This document shows, in pieces, positions 9,713 to 18,869 of a stretch of DNA of 45,688 bases (position 1 is its first letter; the number at the start of each line of letters is the position of its first letter). The position numbers and the translations under genes are program-made. This stretch comes from Deltaproteobacteria bacterium. GTDB lineage: Bacteria; Desulfobacterota; Desulfarculia; Adiutricales; Adiutricaceae. Where the stretch lies: assembly GCA_031269825.1 (NCBI GenBank), contig JAISYP010000007.1, positions 1-45,688 on the forward strand. Direction: 5' to 3'. The notes beneath the pieces were generated by a model that did no database searches, had not been told where the DNA came from, and saw nothing but the letters and a program-made list of their open reading frames with translations.

Positions 9713-10651
9713 TCAACTTTTCCGTCGCCCTTCCACCAGCCCCGTCATTATGACCGTCACCCGCAAAGATTCAGGATCAGCCACCTTATCGTCCACCACC
9801 ACGGAGCTAACAATTTCCACGTTTTGTCCAACGCCATCTTGAATCTGGCGGTTAATCGTTTTGATCTCGCTTTCTTTGGCTCTATGGGAGCTAACCACGT
9901 TGACCAGAACTCCCCTCGCGTCCTTAAGCGAAAAACCACTCATCAAAGGATGAGCCAACGCGCTATCCAAAGCTTGTTTGGCCCGCTCCGCCCCAGAAGC
10001 CTCGCCATAACCAATGGCGGCTAACCCTTTCTTGGCCAAAACCTTCAGAAAATCATCTTTGTCGCTAAAGTAAGTCAAGGCGCTCATGACCCGATAAATG
10101 GCCTCATCCGCCTTTTTTTTGGCCGCCAATAGCGAAAGCTCTGGATAACTTTCGCAAATTCTAGCGTTGGCTATGTCCAGAACCACCGCCCCACAATTTC
10201 TAAGATCCCGAAGAGCTTTTTGAGCCACGGGAGCGCGGAAGTCTTCCCAGTCAAAGGGACTAAACGTCACCGCGAGCATTAAAGGTTTTTCTTTCCGGGC
10301 GGCCAGAGATCTCGTCACCATGGGCAGGGCGGAACCTGTTCCGCCCGCCAATCCAGAGATCAACACGGCCAGATCGGCCCCAACCAAGAGGCCAACAATC
10401 TCGGGCAAGATTTCCGAAAGGCCTTTTTTCCCATTCTCTGGATTCCCCCCCGCGCCTAACCCCTTTAAGGCTTTCGCCCCAACTTGGATTTTAATGGGGG
10501 CTTTACTGGATCTTAGATCCTGCAGATCAGTGTTAGCGGCCACCAAGACCGGCCCCTGAAGCCCTTTGTCGATCAGGTAGTTCAGGGCGCTAACGCCACG
10601 ACCGCCCAGACCAAAAACCTTTACGACCGGCTTTTTTTTAACGCTGCTCAT
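9713..10651 (-). CDS. FtsZ paralog 2 (core only, apparently catalytically degenerate)
   Basis: 312 aa; VKVFGLGGRGVSALNYLID, GLAGGTGSALPMV, but NLDFAD T7 loop replaced/deleted (TYFSDKDDFLKVLAKKG) and no C-terminal linker or peptide (ends TGLVEGRRKS). Confidence 0.92.
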   Translation of the reverse strand: MSSVKKKPVVKVFGLGGRGVSALNYLIDKGLQGPVLVAANTDLQDLRSSKAPIKIQVGAKALKGLGAGGNPENGKKGLSEILPEIVGLLVGADLAVLISGLAGGTGSALPMVTRSLAARKEKPLMLAVTFSPFDWEDFRAPVAQKALRDLRNCGAVVLDIANARICESYPELSLLAAKKKADEAIYRVMSALTYFSDKDDFLKVLAKKGLAAIGYGEASGAERAKQALDSALAHPLMSGFSLKDARGVLVNVVSSHRAKESEIKTINRQIQDGVGQNVEIVSSVVVDDKVADPESLRVTVIMTGLVEGRRKS

Positions 10652-10736
10652 AAGTCCCCTTCTTCCGCTGGAGCGACCGATTATAAAAGAGGCGGGTTCG
10701 GGGCCAAGCCATCTGGCTTGGCCCGAGTCTTACCCA

Positions 10737-12266
10737 TTACTTCCGTCGAAAATGGGGGGGTAAATCATAAAATTCCCCCTGAGTGTAGGCGGGATCCACG
10801 CCCCGGTTTTCCTCGTATTTGTTCCGCGACCGATGGCCCAACTGATTCGGGCTGGGCGGCGTAACCAACGTTTCCACCGGGCTTAAGGGGGCGGAACGAT
10901 TAAACGCGACTGGTCGCGGCGCCACTGGGGCGAGCGGGCCACTACCGAGCGCCCCGAACCGGCTCTCTGGACGAGCGGCCGCGGTTATTCTAGTCTCAGA
11001 GACCCTAGGGCCAGGTAATTTTGACGCGGCTACCGCGGCTTCCTCAACCGCGGGCTCCAGAATAACCAGATCTGGATCGTCTAGGCTGTCTAGAGCGTCT
11101 AGGTCGTCTAAATCCACGTCCATGTCCAGGTCAACTTCCACTTCAGCTTCCGCCTCCGCTTTCATTTCCGTTTTCGTTTCCATTTTGGGGGCCACGGTCG
11201 CGCCCACGTGGGGGCTAACCGGCTCTTCCCCCAGATCATCATCGACCTGATCCAAACCCGTGGCCACCACGGTCACCTTTAGAACACCCGACGCGGCGAG
11301 GCTATCGTCAAACACCAAGCCGCTAAAAAACTCCACCCCCGGCCCAATCTCGGTGTGCACCAACTTATTGATAATCTGGATCTCGTTGGTCTTAATGCGA
11401 CGGTCGCAGGTAATGTTGACCAAGACTCCCCGGGCGCCTTTTAAGGAAACGTCGGACATCAAAGGATTGGTGATCGCCGCTTCCAAGGCCAACTGGGCCC
11501 TTTTTTCGCCACTAGCTTCCCCATACCCCATGATGGCCGAGCCTTTCTTGGTCATAACCTTGGAGATATCGGCGAAATCCAGGTTAATCTCCCCAGCCTT
11601 CTCAATCAAATAGGTGATGCTGCTGACGGCCCTTAAAAGAACGTCATCCACCCTACTCTTAGCTTCCAAAAACTCCATGTCCGGGTGAAGATCACAAATT
11701 TTGGCGTTCGGGATAATGATAACGCTGTTACAAAACCGCCGCAAACGGGCGATAACCTGATCCGCTAAAGCGACGCGATAATCTTCCCAAGGAAATGGCC
11801 GCGTCACCACGGCCACCACTAAAGGTGGCTTTTCCAGCTTACTTAAGGACTCAGCCACCACCGGAATGGCCCCACTACCGGTGCCCCCCCCCATGCCGGC
11901 CATTAAAAAGGTCATGTCAGACCCTTTCAGGGGCTTCATGAGGTCGTCTAAGTTTTCCTCGGCGCAGCGTTGACCCGTTATCGGATTGCCACCACAACCG
12001 TGGCCACCGGACAGCTTAACCCCTAACTGCACCTTAGTCTTGGCCAAACACCTCCTCAAATCCTGCAGGTCGGAGTTGGCCGCGATAAAAACCGGCCCCT
12101 TCAGCCCGGATCTTACCATATGGTTAATGGCGTTGTTGCCGCAGCCGCCCAACCCCATAACCATTATTTTATGATGGAGCATGGGGCAGTCGTCGACAAA
12201 CTCAAGCCCGCAGTCTGGCAAGACCAGAGAATCTGGCGGGTTGGCCGTGAAATTATCGTTATCCAT
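10737..12266 (-). CDS. ftsZ: Cell division protein FtsZ (likely the canonical copy)
   Basis: GLGGCGNNAINHM, GMGGGTGSGAIPVV, INLDFADI T7 loop, acidic linker, C-terminal FYDLPPHFRRK resembling the conserved C-terminal peptide. Start moved from the ORF-track 12386 to the Met at 12266 because of AAGGTAGG upstream. Confidence 0.95.
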   Translation of the reverse strand: MDNDNFTANPPDSLVLPDCGLEFVDDCPMLHHKIMVMGLGGCGNNAINHMVRSGLKGPVFIAANSDLQDLRRCLAKTKVQLGVKLSGGHGCGGNPITGQRCAEENLDDLMKPLKGSDMTFLMAGMGGGTGSGAIPVVAESLSKLEKPPLVVAVVTRPFPWEDYRVALADQVIARLRRFCNSVIIIPNAKICDLHPDMEFLEAKSRVDDVLLRAVSSITYLIEKAGEINLDFADISKVMTKKGSAIMGYGEASGEKRAQLALEAAITNPLMSDVSLKGARGVLVNITCDRRIKTNEIQIINKLVHTEIGPGVEFFSGLVFDDSLAASGVLKVTVVATGLDQVDDDLGEEPVSPHVGATVAPKMETKTEMKAEAEAEVEVDLDMDVDLDDLDALDSLDDPDLVILEPAVEEAAVAASKLPGPRVSETRITAAARPESRFGALGSGPLAPVAPRPVAFNRSAPLSPVETLVTPPSPNQLGHRSRNKYEENRGVDPAYTQGEFYDLPPHFRRK

Positions 12267-12421
12267 ATTTAGACCTACCTTATAAAGTCCTACCTGACAG
12301 GAGCTGTTCGCGGTCGCGCGTTCACGCCCAAAATAGCGGCGACCTTGGCCATAGACTAATGATCGACGATCAATGACCCAGACCAATGACCACAGACCAT
12401 AAACTAATGACCAAAAAGGCC

Positions 12422-13657
12422 CTAGTTTCTAAAAAATGAGGCCAAACGATCGTAAATCCACTTAAAGAGGGATTTTTTGCCATTTTTATGGCCAATGGAC
12501 TTAACCCCGCCCCCCTCCTCTTGTTTGAGGCTGAACAGACAAAGCCCCACGGCCGTGGAATACCGAGGATCGCGCACGATTTCCGTTAGACCCCCAATGA
12601 GGCATGGCACCCCACGCCGCACGGGCCTTTCCAATATTTGCGCCCCCACCTCGGAAACCCCAGGCAACAACGACGAGCCACCAGTGATCACCACGCCGTT
12701 AATCAAATCGTCAAAACCGCTGCGCACAAACTCGTTATTGAGAAAATCCATGATTTCCTCGACCCTGGACGTTAAAATGCCACAAAGAGCGTTCTTGCCG
12801 ATCGACTTGGGGGGAGCGCCACCCATGGACGGCACGTCAACGTACTCCGGCCCAGTGATAAAGGACGGGACACAACAACCATGTTGAATCTTTAGCTTTT
12901 CCGCCGTATCAAATGAAATGCGCAAAGATAAAGCTAAATCATTGGTTAAATTGCCGCCACCCATAGATAGAACCGCTGTATGCCGTATGCGAAAATTTGA
13001 GTATATCGCTATATCAGTAGTTCCCCCGCCCAAATCAATAAGCGCGACTCCCAATTGCCTTTCCTCTGGCGTCAAGACAGCTTCGGCCGAGGCCACTGAC
13101 TCCAGAACAATATCATTGACCTCCAATCCAGCTTGTAACGCGCAACTTATCAGGTTCTGCACCGCGTTAATTGCCCCGGTGATGACGTGAACCTGGACTT
13201 CTAGGCGCGACCCGTTCATGCCTATGGGCGGATCAATGATGCCAGGCTGATCGTCAATCTTGTACTCCTGGGTGATGGTGTGTAAAACCTCTCGATCCAT
13301 GGGGATGCTTAAGGCCAAAGCCGTGTCGTGAACCCTAGAGATGTCCCGGTTGGAGATGATCTTGTTCTCCACCGCGATCATGCCGGAGGTGTTAAAACTA
13401 TTGATATGGCCACCAGCCACCCCTAAATAGGCCGAGTTGATCACGCAACCAGCCATCCTTTGAGCTAGTTCCACGGCTTGACGGATGGAGGCGACCGTTT
13501 TATCAATGTTGACCACCATCCCTTTGCGCATGCCAGCGGAAGGAGCCGTGCCCATGCCCCGAATGTCTATGCCTCCCTCATCATTGGGTTCGCCAACTAG
13601 ACAACATATTTTGGTGGTTCCTATATCCAACCCGACCAATAAATCGCTGGACGACAT
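12422..13657 (-). CDS. ftsA: Cell division protein FtsA
   Basis: 411 aa; LLVGLDIGTTKICCLVGE, VALIDLGGGTTDIAIY, VVITGGSSLLPGV, C-terminal amphipathic KSLFKWIYDRLASFFRN. Confidence 0.97.
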   Translation of the reverse strand: MSSSDLLVGLDIGTTKICCLVGEPNDEGGIDIRGMGTAPSAGMRKGMVVNIDKTVASIRQAVELAQRMAGCVINSAYLGVAGGHINSFNTSGMIAVENKIISNRDISRVHDTALALSIPMDREVLHTITQEYKIDDQPGIIDPPIGMNGSRLEVQVHVITGAINAVQNLISCALQAGLEVNDIVLESVASAEAVLTPEERQLGVALIDLGGGTTDIAIYSNFRIRHTAVLSMGGGNLTNDLALSLRISFDTAEKLKIQHGCCVPSFITGPEYVDVPSMGGAPPKSIGKNALCGILTSRVEEIMDFLNNEFVRSGFDDLINGVVITGGSSLLPGVSEVGAQILERPVRRGVPCLIGGLTEIVRDPRYSTAVGLCLFSLKQEEGGGVKSIGHKNGKKSLFKWIYDRLASFFRN

Positions 13658-14133
13658 TTCGCGTTACTCCTGTTACCAGCCCCTAAAGACCTAATAAACT
13701 CGGCCTCGGGCCGATACATGACTCTATATGGCTAAAACAGCCAAGCCCTTAACCAGAAGGGCGAAAAATTTTCCTAAAAAACATATAGTTAATGCCGTTT
13801 ATAGACTATATCAAGACTTTAGAGTTAAAATAACGCTTTTATAAAATTACTTACCAACAGAAATTTCAAGCCGACAATTTTTACTCTCCACACCCGCCTT
13901 GGCCCACTTTTTCCCATGTTTGGCCCATTGATTATATCTAAGCCAAGGCCCGTCAATTAACTAGCCTGAACAAAACCCTTGATTACCAAAGCGATCTAGG
14001 CGTCAAGATTTCCTCAAATTTTTGGCTCTGAATCAATATTTAAGCCCTTATTGAAGTCTGGTTACAACAGACTGTCCTGTTTTAACATATAATTTAAAAA
14101 AATACCAAGCTTTTTTTAGCGCCCTTGGAATGA

Positions 14134-15237
14134 TCAGGAAGCTGAGCCCAAAATTTCCCGGTTGTAACGTAAAACCACTCGCGGTGGGGTTTCTAGGTGG
14201 ATAAAAGCCAAACCCGCCGCCTGTCCAGTGACCTTTAAATGGGCCATCACCCGGCCTAGACGCCTAAATTTTTCCGAATACGAACCAAATCCCACTCTTA
14301 ACTTCAATCCCGATCGACGGGTAAAAACCGTCAATCCCAAATCATGATCATAATTAAGCTCTGAAACGCTATCCAACCGAAACTCATCCGACCGATCGGC
14401 CAGAATATCCATCAAATCAAACGCCTCGCCCAAAGCTCGCTGAACCAATGGCCCACCCGAAATCAACTCATCCAAAGAAAAGCCACTAATAATGGGTAAA
14501 TCGGGATTATCGCCAGGATCGAGTTTTTTAAAAGCTCGCCCTTTCTCATCCAAATAATAGAGCTCATCCAGAATAACCAGGGCCTTGGGTTGGTACTCGG
14601 TCACTTCCACCAATAACCCATCCGGCAAAACCCGACTAATTTTCGCCTCTTCCACCCAAGGCAAACTCCCCAGACTAGCGATAGCCGCCTTTGTGTCAAA
14701 AGTTAAATTATTGGCCGGACGATCTAGCCCCGAGGCCGCCAAGACCTCTTCCATGGTCAAATGACCCAATCCAGTGATCTTTAAGCGTTTAACCGCGAAA
14801 TAATCGGATTTTGACAAATATAAAAACCCGCCCACCAAAATGGCCGACACCGTGGCCAGAACCAAAAAACCGCCTAGGCCCCAGATGACCAACTTCAGAG
14901 CCCGCCCCACCCAAGCCCCCACGGCCCTGGACTCGGAGGTGGATTTCCTGACGTTATTGATTTCCACGTTTCGAAAAAATATAGAGCCCTGAGCTCTCTT
15001 GCCCCGATCGCCTGAACGCCGAGACATTGGCGGCGGCAAGACTTTTTTCTCCAGTTTTCTGGGATTGCCCTTACCTCGGCCTTTGACTAAATTTTTCAGG
15101 CGCGCCCCTGGTCGGTTCATAATAGTTACCTTTACCCTTGTTGTTTGCCTTGCCCTTGTTTTCCTTGACCTATATCTTTCCTGTCTTCGCCTCCCCTTAA
15201 TCCTTATCCACGTCCTTTTTATCCTGGCCATAGTCAT
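14134..15237 (-). CDS. ftsQ: Cell division protein FtsQ (POTRA domain); start uncertain (15237 or 15120)
   Basis: Basic N-terminus, one TM (VIWGLGGFLVLATVSAILVGGFLYL), POTRA-like YFAVKRLKITGLGHLTMEEVLAASGL, SLPWVEEAKISRVLPDGLLVEVTEYQPKAL. Confidence 0.88.
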   Translation of the reverse strand: MTMARIKRTWIRIKGRRRQERYRSRKTRARQTTRVKVTIMNRPGARLKNLVKGRGKGNPRKLEKKVLPPPMSRRSGDRGKRAQGSIFFRNVEINNVRKSTSESRAVGAWVGRALKLVIWGLGGFLVLATVSAILVGGFLYLSKSDYFAVKRLKITGLGHLTMEEVLAASGLDRPANNLTFDTKAAIASLGSLPWVEEAKISRVLPDGLLVEVTEYQPKALVILDELYYLDEKGRAFKKLDPGDNPDLPIISGFSLDELISGGPLVQRALGEAFDLMDILADRSDEFRLDSVSELNYDHDLGLTVFTRRSGLKLRVGFGSYSEKFRRLGRVMAHLKVTGQAAGLAFIHLETPPRVVLRYNREILGSAS

Positions 15238-16211
15238 TATCTAGCCTTCGCCTTTTCTTCGTTTTTCCCTAACTTATCCCATCGACCTAAGCCTGGTCGA
15301 ATAATTTCCGGGGCTAGTTGACGCTCAAAACGCTCATAAACTTGTTGGCTCATTTCCCTCATTAAGGCTAAAACATCATCGGAAGTGGCGTTATCGACGT
15401 TAATGATAAAATTGCCGTGCTCATGACTAATCTGGGCCCCGCCAATCCGATGACCTTTGAGCCCACAAAGCTCAATCAATAAACCGGCCGAGATCTGTTG
15501 GCCACCTCTGACTGGGTTTTTAAAAACACAGCCCGCTGTTCGGCCTTTGGGTTGATTAAGCCGTAAAGCCGCGTTCGCTTCCATTTTGGCTTGGATGGTC
15601 AGGGGATCGTCTTTATACAAAGAAAGCTCCACTTCTAAAATCACGCCTTTTTGGGGTTTCATCTTTAGGCTCCGATAACCAAAAGACAAATCCGCCTTAG
15701 TTAATTCCAGCGTTGTCCCATCCAGTTCCATAAACCGCAGCTTAGACACGCGTTTGCCAATAGTTCCTTGACGCCCGCCCGCGTTGCCTTTAACCGCCCC
15801 GCCAAGGGTTCCCGGTAGCCCCACCAAAGGCTCTAGGCCACTTAAATTATGTTCTTGAGCTAACCGCAATACCGCGCTCACCGGCGTTCCCGCCCCGACC
15901 GTCAGCCGAAACCCATTAATACTAGTTTCCCTAAACCCCGCGCCTAAACGTAAGACCAAGCCCTTATACCCTTGATCCCCGAACAAAACATTGCTTCCCC
16001 CGCCGAGAACAAAAACTGGCCACGCGCGTTCCTGACTTAAAGCGAGTAAATCCTTTAAATCGTTTTCATCGGCCACCTCAGCCAAAACATCGGCCGCGCC
16101 CCCAATATGTAAGGTGGTTAACCGCGCTAAGGGAGCGTTTTGGCTAATGACGCTACGCGGATGAGCGCTCACCCAAGGGGTCAGATCAAATGGCGTTAGA
16201 CTCTTAGCCAT
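15237..16211 (-). CDS. murB: UDP-N-acetylenolpyruvoylglucosamine reductase
   Basis: 324 aa; NAPLARLTTLHIGGAADVL, VLGGGSNVLFGDQGYKGLVLRL, GLPGTLGGAVKGNAGG, GCVFKNP, HGNFIIN. Confidence 0.96.
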   Translation of the reverse strand: MAKSLTPFDLTPWVSAHPRSVISQNAPLARLTTLHIGGAADVLAEVADENDLKDLLALSQERAWPVFVLGGGSNVLFGDQGYKGLVLRLGAGFRETSINGFRLTVGAGTPVSAVLRLAQEHNLSGLEPLVGLPGTLGGAVKGNAGGRQGTIGKRVSKLRFMELDGTTLELTKADLSFGYRSLKMKPQKGVILEVELSLYKDDPLTIQAKMEANAALRLNQPKGRTAGCVFKNPVRGGQQISAGLLIELCGLKGHRIGGAQISHEHGNFIINVDNATSDDVLALMREMSQQVYERFERQLAPEIIRPGLGRWDKLGKNEEKAKAR

Positions 16212-16214
16212 TGT

Positions 16215-17702
16215 TTAACTTCGGCTCCCCAGTTGGCCGCCGGAGGCGGCTAAATCCAAGTTAGAGCTTAAAGTGGGCGATGATGTTTTCTTCTCGCCTA
16301 ATTCCACGTTTTTCGATGACGATGACGCTAACGATGACGCTAAAGTCAACAAATCATCGCCCACCTGATTGATATCGCCCGCCCCCAATGTCAACACCAC
16401 GTCCTGGGGTTGGATAATGGCCATCACGCGCCCGGGCAGATCCTTTACCGCGCCCACGTACTCCACGCCTCGATGCCCACGGAACCGGATCGCCTCAGCC
16501 ATTTTTCGGCTATCCACGCCCTCGATAGCCGGTTCCCCCGCGCTATAGATGTCGGCTAAAAACAATAAGTCCGCCTGGTTAAAGGAGCGGGCGAACTCCT
16601 CAAAAAGATCTTGGGAACGGCTATAACGATGGGGTTGAAACAATACTAGCTTACGCCGATCGGGATAACATTCGGCTAAAGTGGCTAAAGTGGCTCGGAT
16701 TTCGGTAGGATGATGACCATAGTCATCCACCACCGGCGCCCCACCAATTTCGCCTTTGATCTCAAACCGTCGGCCCACGCCTTTTAAAGAGCTTATCCCA
16801 CGAGCGATAACCTCTGGGGTTAACCCTAATTCCAAACCCACCACACAAGCGGCCAAAGCGTTCTGAACATTGTGTTTGCCCGGTAACCCCACGCGCACGC
16901 GGCCTAAATCGGCGCGCTTAAAATTTAAGGTAAAACTGTGGCCACGCTCCTCGGCGACAATATCTTTGGCCGTCGCGTCCGCGGCGGCCGATAAACCATA
17001 AGTGATGTAGCGCTTCTTAATCCGAGGAATCAAAGATTGTACCCGCGGATCATCCAGACAGATGATGGAAGCCCCATAAAAAGGCACCCGATTGATGAAG
17101 GTTAAAAAAGATTCCTCCAAATGAGCCATGTCTCGATAATAGTTCATATGTTCTTGATCAATATTAGTCACAATATTTATAATCGGCGATAACAATAAAA
17201 AGGAGCCATCGGACTCATCGGCCTCAGCCACTAAAAATTCGCCTTGACCGAGACGAGCGTTGGAGTCAAGGTTAACAATCTTGCCCCCCACGACCAAAGT
17301 GGGATCCAAACCAGCGGTGGTCAAGACCATGCTTAAAAGCGAACAAACACTCGTTTTACCGTGAGACCCAGCCACGGCGATGGAGCTTTTTAGGCGCATC
17401 AACTCCGCCAGCATCTCGGCCCGCGGAATGACCGGCACGCCCATCGCGCGCGCCGCCACTATCTCCGGGTTATCCTCGCGCACGGCCGAGGAGACGACCA
17501 CCACCTCGGCGCCTTGGATATTTTCCGCGACGTGACCAAAAGCGATCTTGACCCCCATTTGGGCGAGACGGGTCGTTAGTTGGCCAGATTTTAGATCCGA
17601 GCCGGTGACCTCATGACCGAGGTTATAAAGGAGCTCCGCGATACCGCTCATCCCGATACCGCCAACCCCCACAAAATGTATCCGGCGTTTTTTGTGATAC
17701 AT
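16215..17702 (-). CDS. murC: UDP-N-acetylmuramate--L-alanine ligase
   Basis: 495 aa; IHFVGVGGIGMSGIAELL, VAGSHGKTSVCSLL, EADESDGSFL, DDYGHHPTEIRATL. Confidence 0.97.
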   Translation of the reverse strand: MYHKKRRIHFVGVGGIGMSGIAELLYNLGHEVTGSDLKSGQLTTRLAQMGVKIAFGHVAENIQGAEVVVVSSAVREDNPEIVAARAMGVPVIPRAEMLAELMRLKSSIAVAGSHGKTSVCSLLSMVLTTAGLDPTLVVGGKIVNLDSNARLGQGEFLVAEADESDGSFLLLSPIINIVTNIDQEHMNYYRDMAHLEESFLTFINRVPFYGASIICLDDPRVQSLIPRIKKRYITYGLSAAADATAKDIVAEERGHSFTLNFKRADLGRVRVGLPGKHNVQNALAACVVGLELGLTPEVIARGISSLKGVGRRFEIKGEIGGAPVVDDYGHHPTEIRATLATLAECYPDRRKLVLFQPHRYSRSQDLFEEFARSFNQADLLFLADIYSAGEPAIEGVDSRKMAEAIRFRGHRGVEYVGAVKDLPGRVMAIIQPQDVVLTLGAGDINQVGDDLLTLASSLASSSSKNVELGEKKTSSPTLSSNLDLAASGGQLGSRS

Positions 17703-17777
17703 GCCTAACCTATCCGCGCTTTAACGCGATAATTTAACGCTACAAATTGCTCTTAACGCTACAAATCGCTCTTAACG

Positions 17778-18869
17778 TTATAAATTGATCCGGTTTAGAA
17801 GTCGACGGGCCATTTGACTAGCCGCCTCTAAATTAGCTAAATGTCGACCTCGCCCTGAAAGGCTATTTAGCCTTCTGGGGTTATCCATCAAGTTTTTAAC
17901 CAGGGGAAATAACTCGGCCAACTCGTCTTCCTTTAAAATCATGGCCGCGCCCGCCTCCACCAAAGACTGGGCGTTTTTGGCCTGATGGTCATCGGCCGCG
18001 GTGGGCAAGGGGATTAAAATCGCCGGTAACCCCACGGCGGCCAATTCCGTGACCGTTAACGCCCCAGCCCGAGTGATCCCCAGATGGGCCTGGGCGTAAA
18101 GTCGGTGGGGATCGTGAAAAAAAGACTTGGTTTCGTGTTTAACGCCTAGCCGATCGTAATAGGCCCGGAGGGTGGCTTCGTCATTGGCTCCGGTCTGGTG
18201 AAGGATCTTAAAATCGCGTCCTTCTTTGGCCAGTTTCGCGACCAGTTCCATGGCCGCCAAATTTATCCGATTAGCCCCTTGACTCCCCCCCATGATCAAA
18301 ATGATGAGCGTCTCCCCAGCGACGTAATTAACCTTATGGTCAGCCAAAGCGACTATTTCTGGGCGCGCGGGGTTACCGGTCAAGACCGTTTTTTTCGGGG
18401 AAAAGCTCTTGGCCGCCTCTGGAAACCCGATAAAAATCTCTTTGGCGACTTTTCCCAGCCATCTATTGGCTAAACCTGGTCGCGAATTTTGTTCGTGAAG
18501 AACCACCGGCGTCCCAGTCAGCCAAGCGGCTAAGCCCACCGGGCCAGTCACATAACCGCCTACCCCGTAAAACAGATGTGGTCGGTAACGACGGGTTAGT
18601 TTCAGAGCCTGGCCAAACCCTTTAAAAGCGGAAAATAACGATCTAACTTTGCCCGAAAGGGAACCGCCTTTAAACCCACGGGCGGTTAAAACCACCCGTG
18701 GCCAACCATCTTTATCCAAAATCTCCGCTTCCGCTGGTCGACCGGCCCCGACGAAAAGAAAGTCCGTTTCTGGACAAAGTTTCCGAAAAGCCTCCGCCAC
18801 GGCGAGGGCGGGGATCAGGTGTCCCCCCGTGCCCCCCGCCCCAATGAGAAGACGGATAGTCACGCTCAA
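17778..18869 (-). CDS. murG: UDP-GlcNAc:undecaprenyl-PP-MurNAc-pentapeptide GlcNAc transferase
   Basis: 363 aa; GAGGTGGHLIPALAVAEAF, GVGGYVTGPVGLAAWLTGTPVVLHEQNSRPGLANRWL, GGSQGANRIN, RAGALTVTELAAVGLPAILIPLPTAADDHQ. Confidence 0.97.
   Translation of the reverse strand: MSVTIRLLIGAGGTGGHLIPALAVAEAFRKLCPETDFLFVGAGRPAEAEILDKDGWPRVVLTARGFKGGSLSGKVRSLFSAFKGFGQALKLTRRYRPHLFYGVGGYVTGPVGLAAWLTGTPVVLHEQNSRPGLANRWLGKVAKEIFIGFPEAAKSFSPKKTVLTGNPARPEIVALADHKVNYVAGETLIILIMGGSQGANRINLAAMELVAKLAKEGRDFKILHQTGANDEATLRAYYDRLGVKHETKSFFHDPHRLYAQAHLGITRAGALTVTELAAVGLPAILIPLPTAADDHQAKNAQSLVEAGAAMILKEDELAELFPLVKNLMDNPRRLNSLSGRGRHLANLEAASQMARRLLNRINL

Noticed and set aside
9713-10651. FtsZ2 as a simple pseudogene
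   Set aside because: Uninterrupted 312-codon frame with conserved core motifs; losses are localised to the T7 loop and tail. Cannot be excluded without comparative data.
10737-12386. ORF-track start of ftsZ1 at 12386
   Set aside because: The 40 upstream residues are low-quality (VWVIDRRSLVYGQGRRYFG...) and the internal Met at 12266 has AAGGTAGG upstream.
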